Shown here one piece after another: positions 1-8,457 of a stretch of DNA of 9,629 bases. The translations under genes and the position numbers were made by a program. Position 1 is the first letter of the stretch, and the number at the start of each line of letters is the position of its first letter. This DNA is from Bryobacteraceae bacterium (GTDB lineage: Bacteria; Acidobacteriota; Terriglobia; Bryobacterales; Bryobacteraceae). The stretch covers positions 1 through 9,629 of the forward strand of contig JASHQT010000380.1 in assembly GCA_030039005.1 (NCBI GenBank), given 5' to 3'. Under the pieces are notes generated by a model. The model searched no databases and was not told where the DNA came from. It worked only from the letters and a program-made list of their open reading frames with translations.

Positions 1-60
1 CATCCGGAACAATGTCCGGAGCAGGAAAACGATGATCTCGTCTAAATACCATCCGAGCAT
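1..60 (-). CDS. Start of an unidentified, possibly membrane-associated protein (cut by window edge)
   Basis: An ATG at 60-58 on the minus strand opens a frame that stays open for all 20 codons to the window edge. It reads MLGWYLDEIIVFLLRTLF and onward. The peptide is rich in hydrophobic residues, with two arginines and an aromatic start, which would suit an N-terminal membrane-associated helix. The frame follows gltD on the same strand after 42 bases. It is in register with the gltD TAG stop, and no other ATG, GTG or TTG lies between that stop and this ATG. There is no convincing Shine-Dalgarno sequence close to the ATG; a GGGAG lies about 32 bases upstream, too far to serve. I do not recognise the family. 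Short open frames occur by chance, so the call is tentative. Confidence 0.4.
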   Translation of the reverse strand, partial: MLGWYLDEIIVFLLRTLFRM

Positions 61-102
61 AGCTTGGCGCTGATTCCGCTTGCTAGCGCGCGGCTCCCTA
101 TA

Positions 103-1530
103 CTACGCGTGGCCGGCGGCGAGGCTTTCCGCACTCATCAAATAGCGATGCATGCCTTCGGCGGCTTTGCGGCCTTCGGCGATGGCCCACACCACTAGGG
201 ACTGGCCGCGGCGCAGGTCGCCCGCGGCGAAGACGCCCGGGACATTGGTCGAGTAATTGGCATCGGTCGAGACGTTGCCGCGCGAGTCCAGCGCGACGCC
301 GAGTTGTTCGACAATCCCTTTCTTCACCGGGCCGGTGAATCCCATGGCGAGCAGGACGAGATCGGCGTCCAGGGTGAATTCGCTGCCGGGAATGGGCTCG
401 AATTTGGGCGCGGGGCCGACGCGAACCCCGTGGAGCTGTTTCACATTGCCGTTTTCGTCGCCAGTGAAGCGAGTGGTGGCCATGCTCCACTCGCGGACGC
501 CGCCCTCTTCGTGCGAGCTCTCGACGCGCAGTTGCAGCGGCCACAGCGGCCAGGGCGTGTGCGCGGCGCGTTCGGGCGGAGGCATGGGCATGATCTCGAA
601 CTGATGCACCGACGCCGGTTTCTGGCGGTGGGACGTGCCCAGGCAATCGGCGCCCGTATCGCCGCCACCGATGATCACGACGTGCTTGCCGGTGGCGAGA
701 ATCTGTTCCGGCACCTGATCGCCCGCGCAGATTTTATTCTGCTGCGGGAGGAAATCCATGGCGAAATGGATGCCCTTCAATTCCCTGCCCGGCACGGGTA
801 AATCGCGCGGCTGTTCGGCGCCGCCCGCGAGCAGGATCGCGTCGAATTCCCTTTCCAGCGCATCGGCGCTGACGGTTTGGCCAACGTTGACGCCGGTACG
901 GAAATCGACGCCTTCGGCTTTCATCTGCTCGAGACGCCGGTCGAGGACCCATTTCTCCATCTTGAATTCGGGGATGCCGTAGCGCAGGAGGCCGCCGATG
1001 CGGTCGGATTTTTCGAAGACGACCACCAGATGCCCGGCGCGGTTGAGCTGCTGGGCGGCGGCGAGTCCCGCGGGACCTGAGCCCACGATCGCGACGCGCT
1101 TGCCGGTACGGCGCTCGGGCGGTTCGGGCTGAATCCAGCCTTCCTGGAACGCGTGTTCGACGATGGTCTTTTCGATCAGCTTGATCGCCACCGGCGGCTC
1201 ATTGATGCCGAGCACGCAGGCCGCTTCGCAGGGCGCGGGGCAGATGCGGCCGGTGAATTCGGGGAAATTATTGGTGGAATGCAGGACGCGGATGGCGGCG
1301 CGCCAGCGGTCGCGATACACCAGGTCGTTCCAGTCCGGGATGATGTTGTTGAGTGGGCAGCCGGTATGGCAGAACGGCACGCCGCAATCCATGCAGCGAG
1401 CGCCTTGCGTGCGGACTTTGTCTTCGGGGAACTCCTGATAGACTTCGTGCCAATCGTTGATGCGGTCGGCCGGGTTGCGGCGCTCGGGGGTTTCGCGGGT
1501 GAATTCCACGAAGCCCGTGACTTTACCCAT
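103..1530 (-). CDS. gltD: Glutamate synthase (NADPH) small subunit
   Basis: This is the 475-residue beta subunit of bacterial GOGAT. It takes electrons from NADPH through FAD and passes them via iron-sulfur clusters to the FMN of GltB. The N-terminal adrenodoxin-like part carries Cys46, 49, 54 and 58 ([13 protein letters not shown]) and Cys97, 101 and 105 (CPAPCEAAC), the family's [4Fe-4S] ligands. The FAD dinucleotide fold is at residues 146-160 (GSGPAG at 150-155). The NADPH fold is at about 284-303 (GGGDTG at 288-293, followed by DCLGTSHRQ). The closing FAD motif [11 protein letters not shown] is at about 432-442. Length is normal for the family. The ATG is preceded by AAGAGG six bases upstream (1537-1542), which lies inside the end of gltB. 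The 8-base overlap with gltB suggests translational coupling. No hairpin with a U-tract follows the stop. Confidence 0.97.
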   Translation of the reverse strand: MGKVTGFVEFTRETPERRNPADRINDWHEVYQEFPEDKVRTQGARCMDCGVPFCHTGCPLNNIIPDWNDLVYRDRWRAAIRVLHSTNNFPEFTGRICPAPCEAACVLGINEPPVAIKLIEKTIVEHAFQEGWIQPEPPERRTGKRVAIVGSGPAGLAAAQQLNRAGHLVVVFEKSDRIGGLLRYGIPEFKMEKWVLDRRLEQMKAEGVDFRTGVNVGQTVSADALEREFDAILLAGGAEQPRDLPVPGRELKGIHFAMDFLPQQNKICAGDQVPEQILATGKHVVIIGGGDTGADCLGTSHRQKPASVHQFEIMPMPPPERAAHTPWPLWPLQLRVESSHEEGGVREWSMATTRFTGDENGNVKQLHGVRVGPAPKFEPIPGSEFTLDADLVLLAMGFTGPVKKGIVEQLGVALDSRGNVSTDANYSTNVPGVFAAGDLRRGQSLVVWAIAEGRKAAEGMHRYLMSAESLAAGHA

Positions 1531-4500
1531 GCGCGGCCTCTTGCTTCAAGACCGCGCCCTGCATCACCGGGGGGTGCGCCGTTTCGGCCTTGGCAGGCTT
1601 GTATCTGGGAATGCCGAGCACGCGCTTGTACTCGTGCGGGAAAACCTTGACGAACTTGGGCAGCATTTCGCCCCAGTTTTCGAGAATCCATTTGCCGCGT
1701 GGGCTGCCGGTGGCTTCGACATGTTTGATGACGAGGTTTTGGAGCGCCTGCATGTCGGCGGGGTCGACCACGGGCTCGAGATCCACGCCGGTCTGATTGC
1801 ACAGGATACCCGAGAACTCGCCGGTTTCATCCAGCACGAAGGCGATGCCGCCCGACATGCCCGCGGCGAAATTGCGGCCGGCGCGGCCGAGCACGACGAC
1901 GAGTCCCTTGGTCATGTACTCGCAGCCATGATCGCCGACGGATTCAACGACAGCCGTTGCTCCCGAATTGCGCACCGCGAATCGCTCGCCCGCCATTCCA
2001 TTGAAGAACGCCTCACCCGAAGTAGCGCCGTAGAGCACCACGTTTCCGACCACCATGTTCTGCTCCGGCAGGAACGTGGAGGTACGCGGCGGGTAGACCA
2101 CCAGCTTGCCGCCGCAGAGGCCTTTGCCGACGTAATCGTTGGCGTCGCCTTCGAGCGTCAGCGTGACGCCTTTGGTGAGAAACGCGCCGAAGCTCTGGCC
2201 GGCGGAACCGGAGAAGTGGAAGCGAATGGTGTCGTCGGGCAGGCCGGCGGCGCCGTAATGCCGCGAAATTTCGCCGCTCAGCATGGCGCCAACAGTGCGA
2301 TGGACGTTGCGGATCGCCAGGCTTGCTTCCACCGGCGTGCGCTCTTCGAGCGCCGGTTTCGCGATTTCAATCAGTTGATGATCGAGCGCTTCGTTGAGGC
2401 CGTGATCCTGTGCGATCAGGCAGCGGCGTCCAACGCGGCGGGGGACTTGGGGGTTGTAGAGAATCGAGGAGAAATCCAGGCCGCGGGCTTTCCAATGCTC
2501 CACGGCGCGGCGCATTTCGATGCAGTCCACGCGGCCGATCATCTCATCCATGCTGCGGAAGCCAAGCTTCGACATCCACTGGCGGACCTCTTCGGCGATG
2601 AAGAAGAAAAAGTTGATGACGTTTTCGGGTGTACCGCGGAACTTGGCGCGCAGCGCCGGATCCTGGGTCGCAATGCCCACCGGGCACGTATTCAGATGGC
2701 ACTTGCGCATCATGATGCAGCCCATGGAGACCAGGGGCGAGGTGGAGAATCCGAACTCTTCGGCGCCGAGCAGGGCAGCAATGGTGACGTCGCGGCCGGT
2801 TTGCAGTTTGCCATCTGTTTGCACGCGGACACGGCTGCGGAGATCGTTGAGCACCAGCACCTGCTGGGTTTCCGAGAGGCCAAGCTCCCAGGGAATCCCG
2901 GCGTGCTTGAGCGAGGTGAGCGGGGAGGCGCCGGTGCCGCCATCATAGCCGCTGATCAGGACCACGTCGGCGTGCGCTTTGGCGACGCCCGCGGCCACGG
3001 TTCCGACGCCGACTTCAGCGACGAGCTTGACCGAAATGCGCGCCTGCGGGTTGACGTTTTTGAGATCGTAAATGAGCTGCGCCAGATCTTCGATGGAATA
3101 AATATCGTGATGCGGCGGCGGCGAGATCAGGCCCACACCGGGGATGGAGTGGCGCACGCGCGCAATCACTTCGTCCACTTTGTGGCCGGGCAATTGGCCG
3201 CCTTCGCCGGGCTTGGCCCCCTGAGCGATCTTGATCTGCAGCTCGTCGGCGTTTACCAGGTAATGCGCGGTAACGCCGAAGCGCGCCGAGGCTACCTGCT
3301 TGATCGCGCTGCGGCGCCAATCGCCGTTGGGATCGCGAACGAAGCGCTCTTCGTCTTCCCCGCCCTCGCCGGTGTTGGATTTTCCGCCGATGCGGTTCAT
3401 CGCGATGGCCAGCGTTTCGTGCGCTTCCTTGCTGATGGAGCCGAACGACATGGCGCCGGTGGCGAAGCGCTTGACGATGGCGCTGGCGGGCTCCACTTCT
3501 TCGATCGGAACCGGGTGGTCAGCGAGCTTGAATTCCATCAGGCCGCGCAGCGTCGACAGGTCTTTGCTTTGGCGATCAATGAGCGTAGTGTATTCCTGGA
3601 AGGTCGCGAAGCTTTCCTGGCGCACGGCGTGCTGGAGCTTGCTGACCGTTTGCGGATTCAGCAGATGGTATTCGCCGCGAACGCGGTATTGATAGCTGCC
3701 GCCGACGTCGAGCTCGGTATCGGCTTCCGAAATCGCCTGGAACGCGTAATCGTGCTTCATTTTAGCCTCGCGGGCCAGCACGTCCAGGCCAACGCCTTCG
3801 ATGCGCGAAGCGGTACCGGTGAAGTATTTCTCGACCAGCGATTTGTTCAGCCCGATGGCTTCAAAGCACTGCGCGCCGCGATAGCTTTGCAGCGTCGAAA
3901 TGCCCATCTTGGAAAAAACCTTCAGCAAGCCTTTGTTGACGGCCTTTTTGTAGTTCTTGAGCGCGGTTTCGAACGTGAGGCCAGGGGGCAAATGGCCCTT
4001 GGCGGCTTCGTGCTCCAGAGTTTCGATGGCCAGATACGGGTTGATGGCGCTCGCGCCGTAGCCGATGAGCAGGCAATAGTGCATCACTTCGCGCGGCTCT
4101 CCGGATTCGATGATGAGCGCCACCTGCGTGCGCGTGCCTTCCCGCACCAGGTGATTGTGAACGGCGGTAAGCGCGAGCAGGCTGGGGATGGGCGCGTATT
4201 CCTCGTCCATGCCGCGATCGGTGAGGATCAGCAGGCTGTAGCCCGACTTCACGGCCAGCGAAGCCCGGCGGCACAAGCCATCGAGGGCGCGCTCCAGCTC
4301 CTTTTCGCCGCCCGCCACGCGGAACAACATGGGCAGCGTGTTGGCCAGCAGATCGCCGGTGGAGACGCGGCGCAGTTTTTCGAGATCGCGATTAGTGAGC
4401 AGCGGGTGCGGCAGCTTCAACAAGTGCGCCTGCCGCGGCGTCTCTTCAAGGATGTTGCGCTCGTGCCCGATATAGCTGGTGAGCGACATCACCAGCTCCT

Positions 4501-6103
4501 CGCGAATCGGATCGATGGCCGGGTTGGTCACCTGGGCGAACAGTTGCTTGAAATAATGGAACAGCAACTGCGGCTTATCGGAGAGGCACGCGAGCGGTGT
4601 GTCGGTGCCCATGGAACCGATGGGCTCTTCGCCCTTTTCGGCCATGGGGAGCATCAGGACACGCAGGTCTTCATCGGTGTAGCCGAAGGCGCGCTGGCGC
4701 ATGACGATGCTCGAAAGCTCGGATTCATAGACGCGCGGCGGCTCCGGCAGATTGTCGAGCGTGATCTGATTCGTCTCCAGCCATTCGCCGTAGGGCTTGC
4801 GGCTCCACAAACGTTCCTTGATCTCTTCATCGGGGATGATGCGGCCCTCGGTAGTATCGACCAGCAGCATCTTGCCGGGCTGCAGACGGCCTTTGAACTT
4901 GACGTTTTCGGGCTCAACCGGAAGCACGCCGGTCTCAGAACCCAGCACCACCAGGCCATCATGCGTGACCAGATAGCGCGCCGGGCGCAATCCGTTGCGA
5001 TCGAGCGTGGCGCCGATCACGCGCCCGTCGGTGAACGCGATGGCGGCCGGACCGTCCCAAGGCTCCATGATGGAGGCGTGATATTCGTAGAAGGCCTTCT
5101 TTTCCGCGCGCATGGTGGTGTCGGCGTCCCAGGCTTCCGGGATCAGCATCGCCATCACGTGCGGCAGGCTGCGGCCGGCCAGCGTGAAGAGCTCGACGGC
5201 ATTATCGATGGAAGCGGAATCGCTGCCGCCGGGCGCGATCACCGGCCGGCATTTTTTCAGATCCTCGCCGAATAAGTCCGAGGCGATCACCTTCTCGCGC
5301 GCATTCATCCAGTTGATGTTGCCGCGGATGGTGTTGATTTCGCCGTTGTGGCAGAGATAGCGATAGGGGTGCGCGAGCTGCCAGGAGGGGAAGGTGTTGG
5401 TCGAGAAGCGTTGGTGCACCAGGGCGAGCGCGCTCCGGGTGTCAGGATCGCTTAAATCCTTGTAGAACTCCGAAATCTGATTCGCCAGCAGCAGGCCTTT
5501 GTAGACGATGGTGCGCGAAGACAGCGATGGAATATAGAAGAAGGTCTTGTCCGGCAGATCCGACGCCGCGATTTCCGCCTCGGCGCGTTTGCGAACCACG
5601 TAGAGCTTGCGCTCGAATTCGTCCTCGGAGATTCCAGCGGGCGCGCCGATGAAAATCTGCTCGATGTAAGGCTGGGAAGCGCGCGCCACGCGGCCTATGG
5701 CATCCACTTCCACAGGTGTGTCGCGCCAGCCGAGCACGCTCAAGCCTTCTTCGCGCGCGATCCGTTCCAGGATGCCTTCGGCGATGAGCCGGTGCGGCGG
5801 CTCCACGGGCAAAAACACCATGCCCACGCCATATTCGCCGGGCGCCGGCAGCGTGAAGCCGAGTTGCGCACATTCGCGGGCGAAAAACTTGTGCGGGAGT
5901 TGAATCAGGATTCCGGCGCCGTCACCGGTATTCGGATCGCAGCCGCACGCCCCGCGATGAGCCAGGTTGATGAGGATTTGTAGTCCCTTCTCGATGATGT
6001 CGTGGGACTGGATGCCTGCGATGTTGACCACGAAGCCAATGCCACAGGCGTCGTGTTCGTTGCGTGGGTCGTAGAGACCCTGCTCAACCGGGAGGCCGAC
6101 CAT
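1523..6103 (-). CDS. gltB: Glutamate synthase (NADPH) large subunit
   Basis: This 1526-residue cytoplasmic alpha subunit makes glutamate from glutamine and 2-oxoglutarate. The class II glutamine amidotransferase domain spans about 20-430. Its nucleophile is Cys20 in EHDACGIGF, exposed after removal of a 19-residue propeptide. Other glutaminase motifs are AHRGA (48-52), TGDGAG (59-64), HNGEIN (252-257) and GSDSAS (293-298). A central domain follows (about 480-790). The FMN-binding synthase domain (about 830-1230) contains [28 protein letters not shown] and the [3Fe-4S] ligands Cys1129, 1135 and 1140. The C-terminal beta-helix domain (about 1260-1500) is glycine-rich. The short propeptide leaves the ATG at 6103-6101 as the only standard start between an upstream stop and Cys20. 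That ATG has no normally spaced Shine-Dalgarno sequence, and a promoter -10 lies just six bases before it. The gene is divergent from a LysR regulator and is followed by overlapping gltD. Confidence 0.98.
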   Translation of the reverse strand: MVGLPVEQGLYDPRNEHDACGIGFVVNIAGIQSHDIIEKGLQILINLAHRGACGCDPNTGDGAGILIQLPHKFFARECAQLGFTLPAPGEYGVGMVFLPVEPPHRLIAEGILERIAREEGLSVLGWRDTPVEVDAIGRVARASQPYIEQIFIGAPAGISEDEFERKLYVVRKRAEAEIAASDLPDKTFFYIPSLSSRTIVYKGLLLANQISEFYKDLSDPDTRSALALVHQRFSTNTFPSWQLAHPYRYLCHNGEINTIRGNINWMNAREKVIASDLFGEDLKKCRPVIAPGGSDSASIDNAVELFTLAGRSLPHVMAMLIPEAWDADTTMRAEKKAFYEYHASIMEPWDGPAAIAFTDGRVIGATLDRNGLRPARYLVTHDGLVVLGSETGVLPVEPENVKFKGRLQPGKMLLVDTTEGRIIPDEEIKERLWSRKPYGEWLETNQITLDNLPEPPRVYESELSSIVMRQRAFGYTDEDLRVLMLPMAEKGEEPIGSMGTDTPLACLSDKPQLLFHYFKQLFAQVTNPAIDPIREELVMSLTSYIGHERNILEETPRQAHLLKLPHPLLTNRDLEKLRRVSTGDLLANTLPMLFRVAGGEKELERALDGLCRRASLAVKSGYSLLILTDRGMDEEYAPIPSLLALTAVHNHLVREGTRTQVALIIESGEPREVMHYCLLIGYGASAINPYLAIETLEHEAAKGHLPPGLTFETALKNYKKAVNKGLLKVFSKMGISTLQSYRGAQCFEAIGLNKSLVEKYFTGTASRIEGVGLDVLAREAKMKHDYAFQAISEADTELDVGGSYQYRVRGEYHLLNPQTVSKLQHAVRQESFATFQEYTTLIDRQSKDLSTLRGLMEFKLADHPVPIEEVEPASAIVKRFATGAMSFGSISKEAHETLAIAMNRIGGKSNTGEGGEDEERFVRDPNGDWRRSAIKQVASARFGVTAHYLVNADELQIKIAQGAKPGEGGQLPGHKVDEVIARVRHSIPGVGLISPPPHHDIYSIEDLAQLIYDLKNVNPQARISVKLVAEVGVGTVAAGVAKAHADVVLISGYDGGTGASPLTSLKHAGIPWELGLSETQQVLVLNDLRSRVRVQTDGKLQTGRDVTIAALLGAEEFGFSTSPLVSMGCIMMRKCHLNTCPVGIATQDPALRAKFRGTPENVINFFFFIAEEVRQWMSKLGFRSMDEMIGRVDCIEMRRAVEHWKARGLDFSSILYNPQVPRRVGRRCLIAQDHGLNEALDHQLIEIAKPALEERTPVEASLAIRNVHRTVGAMLSGEISRHYGAAGLPDDTIRFHFSGSAGQSFGAFLTKGVTLTLEGDANDYVGKGLCGGKLVVYPPRTSTFLPEQNMVVGNVVLYGATSGEAFFNGMAGERFAVRNSGATAVVESVGDHGCEYMTKGLVVVLGRAGRNFAAGMSGGIAFVLDETGEFSGILCNQTGVDLEPVVDPADMQALQNLVIKHVEATGSPRGKWILENWGEMLPKFVKVFPHEYKRVLGIPRYKPAKAETAHPPVMQGAVLKQEAAHG
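1537..1542 (-). promoter_or_regulatory. Ribosome binding site of gltD
   Basis: AAGAGG on the minus strand, six bases before the gltD ATG and wholly inside the last codons of gltB. Together with the 8-base gene overlap this supports coupled translation of the two subunits. Confidence 0.6.
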
Positions 6104-6108
6104 GCCTG

Positions 6109-6137
6109 AGTATATCAGTACTAGGGCATTGTCGCAA
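6109..6137 (-). promoter_or_regulatory. Predicted sigma70-type promoter of gltB
   Basis: On the minus strand TTGCGA (6137-6132) and TATACT (6114-6109) are separated by exactly 17 bases. They match the housekeeping consensus at 4 of 6 and 5 of 6 positions. Only CAGGC lies between the -10 and the gltB ATG, so the predicted start point is the A of the start codon (6103) or the base beside it. This would give a leaderless or nearly leaderless gltB message. Confidence 0.55.
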
Positions 6138-6138
6138 T

Positions 6139-6151
6139 ATTAGTTATCAAG
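6139..6151. promoter_or_regulatory. Degenerate LysR-type half-site next to the gltB -35
   Basis: ATTAGTTATC (6139-6148) repeats the sequence ATTAG-A-TTATC of the palindrome at 6171-6181 with one base missing, 32 bases away. A T-N11-A spacing is present from 6140 to 6152. It is centred about 43 bases upstream of the predicted gltB start and abuts the -35. In the general LysR-type model the activation site sits here. Assignment is inference from position and similarity. Confidence 0.35.
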
Positions 6152-6164
6152 ACATTTAACTTGA
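6147..6164. repeat. Dyad TCAAG-N8-CTTGA in the divergent promoter region
   Basis: TCAAG at 6147-6151 and CTTGA at 6160-6164 form perfect 5-base arms around eight AT-rich bases. The right arm overlaps the predicted -35 (TTGACT, 6161-6166) of the regulator gene. It could be part of the operator array. Arms this short can arise by chance. Confidence 0.35.
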
Positions 6165-6190
6165 CTGTACATTAGATTATCTAATAGTAT
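6161..6190 (+). promoter_or_regulatory. Predicted promoter of the LysR-type regulator
   Basis: TTGACT (6161-6166, 5 of 6 to consensus) and TAGTAT (6185-6190, 4 of 6) are separated by 18 bases. A start point around 6197 would fall a few bases before the ATG at 6201 and downstream of the alternative ATG at 6189. The 15-base palindrome at 6171-6185 fills the spacer, a position suited to autorepression. Confidence 0.4.
6171..6185. promoter_or_regulatory. Perfect palindrome with T-N11-A, likely LysR-type operator
   Basis: ATTAGATTATCTAAT has perfect 7-base arms around a single T. It contains the T-N11-A pattern (6172-6184) typical of LysR-type binding sites. Its centre is about 75 bases upstream of the predicted gltB start, near the usual recognition-site position (around -65) of LysR-activated promoters. 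It also lies between the -35 and -10 of the regulator's own predicted promoter. This double position is what a divergent, self-repressing LysR regulator normally uses. The binding protein is inferred, not shown. Confidence 0.6.
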
Positions 6191-6200
6191 GTATTCAGGC

Positions 6201-7109
6201 ATGGACTTTGATCGGTTGAAGCTCTTCCGCGATGTAGCGCACACCCGCAGCATCAGCAAAGGCGCCGTCATGAATGGGATTAGCCAGTCCGCCGTCAGCC
6301 AATACTTGCAGGATCTGGAAGAGCAGATGGGCGTGACACTGTTGGATCGTGGCAATCGCCCACTAAAAGTCACCGAAGCGGGCAAGCTCTATCTGGAGAT
6401 GTGCCGTGATATCTTAGGTCGGCGAGATGAATTTCAAGTAGCACTCGATCAACTGAAGGGCGCGGTGGAGGGCACCGTCCGGGTGGCTTCCATCTATTCC
6501 GTTGGCCTGTCGGAGCTCTCGCGGCTGGAGAAGGAGTTCGTCCGGCTGTACCCGCAGGCGCACATCGAAGTGGAATACCTGCGGCCGGAGAAGGTGTACG
6601 AAGCGGTGGCGACCGACCGGGCCGACCTCGGGCTGATGAGTTATCCGGAGCCCACACGAGAGGTGACGGTTCTTCCCTGGCGGCAGGAGCAGATGGCAGT
6701 GGCGGCGTCGCCCTATCATACGCTGGCCAAGCGCAGCGCCGTGCGGCCGGAGGAACTGGACGCGATGGACTTCATCGGCTTCGACGAGGACTTGCCGATT
6801 CGCCGGGATATCGACCGCTTTCTGCGCGAGCATCACGTGCACGTGAACGTGACGCTGCATTTCGACAACATCCAGATGATCAAGGAAGCGGTGGCGCATG
6901 GCTCGGGCGTAAGCATCATGCCTGCGCGCGTGATGGAGGAAGAGGTAGCGCAGGGACGGCTGGTGCCGATTCCGATCGAGGGTTTCGAGCTGTTCCGGCC
7001 GGTGGGCATCGTGCATCGCCGCAAGAAGCGCTTTCATCGCGCGGCGCAAGCGCTCCTGGAGATGCTTCAAGCGCCGGCGAGCTTTACGCCGTCGCTTTAT
7101 GAAGCCTGA
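6201..7109 (+). CDS. LysR-family transcriptional regulator, probable regulator of gltBD
   Basis: A 302-residue protein from the ATG at 6201, or 306 residues from the ATG at 6189. The N-terminal winged helix-turn-helix begins at once (MDFDRLKLFRDVAHTRSISK). Its recognition region is ISQSAVSQYLQDLEEQMG, followed by LLDRGNRPLKVTEAGKLYL, all standard for the family. The rest (about residue 90 to 290) is the periplasmic-binding-protein-like effector domain, with VRVASIYSVG, DLGLMSYP and GSGVSIMP. I prefer 6201 because a predicted -10 overlaps the upstream ATG and LysR proteins usually start just before this LKLF segment. The first third is visibly less GC-rich than the remainder. It is transcribed away from gltB across a palindromic control region, as GltC is from gltAB in Bacillus, but it is not clearly a GltC orthologue. 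The effector (2-oxoglutarate or glutamate would fit) is speculation. Confidence 0.93.
   Translation: MDFDRLKLFRDVAHTRSISKGAVMNGISQSAVSQYLQDLEEQMGVTLLDRGNRPLKVTEAGKLYLEMCRDILGRRDEFQVALDQLKGAVEGTVRVASIYSVGLSELSRLEKEFVRLYPQAHIEVEYLRPEKVYEAVATDRADLGLMSYPEPTREVTVLPWRQEQMAVAASPYHTLAKRSAVRPEELDAMDFIGFDEDLPIRRDIDRFLREHHVHVNVTLHFDNIQMIKEAVAHGSGVSIMPARVMEEEVAQGRLVPIPIEGFELFRPVGIVHRRKKRFHRAAQALLEMLQAPASFTPSLYEA
7064..7105. repeat. Imperfect hairpin at the convergent gene overlap
   Basis: Left arm GCTTCA-AGCG-C-CGGCG (7064-7079) pairs with CGCCG-T-CGCT-TTA-TGAAGC (7087-7105). This gives 6, 4 and 5 base pairs with one three-base bulge and one mismatch, around a 7-base loop. It lies in the last codons of both the regulator and the permease. 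No T-run follows on either strand, so it is not a standard intrinsic terminator. It may still mark or protect the two 3' ends. Confidence 0.4.
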
Positions 7110-8457
7110 GCTTGTAGACTGCCGCTCCGACTGCGACCGTCAACGCGGCGAGGCCGGAAACAGCGGGCCGCAGGGTCACGCCCAGGATTGTCATCCATGC
7201 GCCCACGGCCACAAATAACGCGGGCACCAGCGGATAGGCGAAGCTCACCACGCCCAGCTTCTGCCAGCCGGGACGCCGGCGGAAGATGAACAACGATATG
7301 ACCGAGAGCATAGCGAAGAAGTTCAGCAGCAGGCCGATGTAGAGCAGCAGATTGAGGAACGGGGTCGCGGTCATTAGAACCGCGCAGACGCCCTGGCAGA
7401 GGATCGCGATCACGGGCGTGTGCCAGCGGGAGTCCACTTTCGCCGCGACACTGAAAAACGCGCCGTTCTTGGCCATGGCGTAATAGACACGCGGGCCGAT
7501 GGTGACTTCGGCATTCACGGTAGCGAGCAGCGAGAGTGCCATGGCGGCGGCGAAAATGCCAGCCACCGCGGGTCCGAAAAGATGCGTCGCCGCCAGCGCG
7601 CCCACGGCCACCACGCCCTTCATCGATTCCATCGGCATCGCATAGATGAACAGCACGTTCAACCCGATGAACAGCGCCGCCACTAGGCCCGTGCCATAAA
7701 ACAATGACAACGGAAGGGTGCGCGAGGGCTGTTTCAACTCCTCGGCCACATAGGTCGCGGCGTTCCAGCCGCTGTACGCGACGTAAATGTAAAACAGGCT
7801 CACGAAAAATTGCGCGAACAGCGGCGTCGAGGAAGTGCGCAGAGCGGGCTCGGCGAAATTGTGCCAGCTCCCATCGCCGAAGGCAAATCCGAGCGCCAGA
7901 AACGCAAGGATAATCAGGACCTTCAAAGATGTGAGCACGTTTTGCACGCGCGCGGTGCGGCGGATGCCTAGGCAGTTCACCATGGTGAACAGCGCGATGA
8001 TGGAGCCGGCCAGAATCTGTGCGCCGCCCAGCCTCAGCTCCCAGGCGCCGGATCCAGCGATCACGGGCGCCGCGTCCAATCGCAGATTGGGAAAAAAATG
8101 GCCCAAATAATCGGAAAATGCGAGGGCGGCGGCCGCGATGGGCGCGGAGAATCCAGCGAAAAAGGAGATCCAGCCGGTCATGAAGCCCCAGGTCGGCCCA
8201 AAGGCCTCCGTTAGATACACGTATTCGCCTCCGGAACTAGGGAAATTGACGCCTAATTCCGAATAGCAGAAGGCCCCGGCCAGCGCGCAGACGGCGCCCA
8301 CGCCCCAAATCGAGAGCACCAGTTTCGCCGAGCCAAGCTGACCGGCAAGAAAACCGGACGTCGTGAGGATGCCGGTGCCGATCATGTTCGAGATGACAAG
8401 CGCCGTCGCGCTGCCGGTCCCGAGCTGGCGCAGGAGGCTGGTGGCGCGTGTGCTCAC
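7084..8457 (-). CDS. APC-family amino acid permease
   Basis: A 457-residue inner-membrane secondary transporter of the amino acid-polyamine-organocation superfamily. About twelve hydrophobic segments can be seen, at roughly 15-36, 45-68, 88-115, 145-163, 174-194, 213-235, 252-274, 285-312, 347-365, 366-391, 403-427 and 431-450. Family signatures are MIGTGILTTSG in helix 1 (25-35), FPSSGGEYVYL (72-82), and YSGWNAATYVAEELKQPSRTLP (228-249) around helix 6. The overall pattern resembles the LAT/CAT-type exchangers. Substrate cannot be read from sequence. It starts with GTG, overlapping the nucleoside hydrolase stop by four bases (GTGA), with AGAAGG ten bases upstream (8468-8473). This indicates an operon with coupled translation. 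Its 3' end overlaps the convergent regulator gene by 26 bases. What it imports in connection with a nucleoside hydrolase is unclear. Confidence 0.92.
   Translation of the reverse strand: MSTRATSLLRQLGTGSATALVISNMIGTGILTTSGFLAGQLGSAKLVLSIWGVGAVCALAGAFCYSELGVNFPSSGGEYVYLTEAFGPTWGFMTGWISFFAGFSAPIAAAALAFSDYLGHFFPNLRLDAAPVIAGSGAWELRLGGAQILAGSIIALFTMVNCLGIRRTARVQNVLTSLKVLIILAFLALGFAFGDGSWHNFAEPALRTSSTPLFAQFFVSLFYIYVAYSGWNAATYVAEELKQPSRTLPLSLFYGTGLVAALFIGLNVLFIYAMPMESMKGVVAVGALAATHLFGPAVAGIFAAAMALSLLATVNAEVTIGPRVYYAMAKNGAFFSVAAKVDSRWHTPVIAILCQGVCAVLMTATPFLNLLLYIGLLLNFFAMLSVISLFIFRRRPGWQKLGVVSFAYPLVPALFVAVGAWMTILGVTLRPAVSGLAALTVAVGAAVYKLRLHKATA

Noticed and set aside
4..19. Short inverted repeat CCGGA-N6-TCCGG considered as the gltBD terminator
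   Set aside because: The stem is only five pairs, no T-run follows on the minus strand, and it falls inside the possible coding start at 1-60.
98..1802. Several 60-210 codon frames overlapping gltD and the end of gltB on both strands
   Set aside because: They lie entirely within confidently assigned genes, have Arg/Ala/Pro-rich translations typical of out-of-frame GC-rich sequence, and show no family motifs.
2598..2616. T-rich run encoding four phenylalanines in gltB, considered as a frameshift site
   Set aside because: The frame is intact on both sides and an aromatic-rich segment is normal at this place in GltB. No slippery heptamer or stop context is present.
1457..5275. A 1272-codon open frame on the plus strand, antisense to gltB
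   Set aside because: It is codon-aligned with gltB on the opposite strand. It stays open because gltB rarely uses TTA, CTA or TCA codons, as expected of a GC-rich gene. Its translation is low in recognisable motifs, and gltB is unmistakable.
6104..6188. A riboswitch or structured leader upstream of gltB
   Set aside because: The predicted transcript has essentially no leader, and the palindromes fit protein-binding sites in the promoter better than RNA structure.
6414..7070. A 218-codon minus-strand frame antisense to the LysR regulator
   Set aside because: The regulator's motifs are clear on the plus strand. The antisense translation is His/Arg/Leu-rich without recognisable domains.
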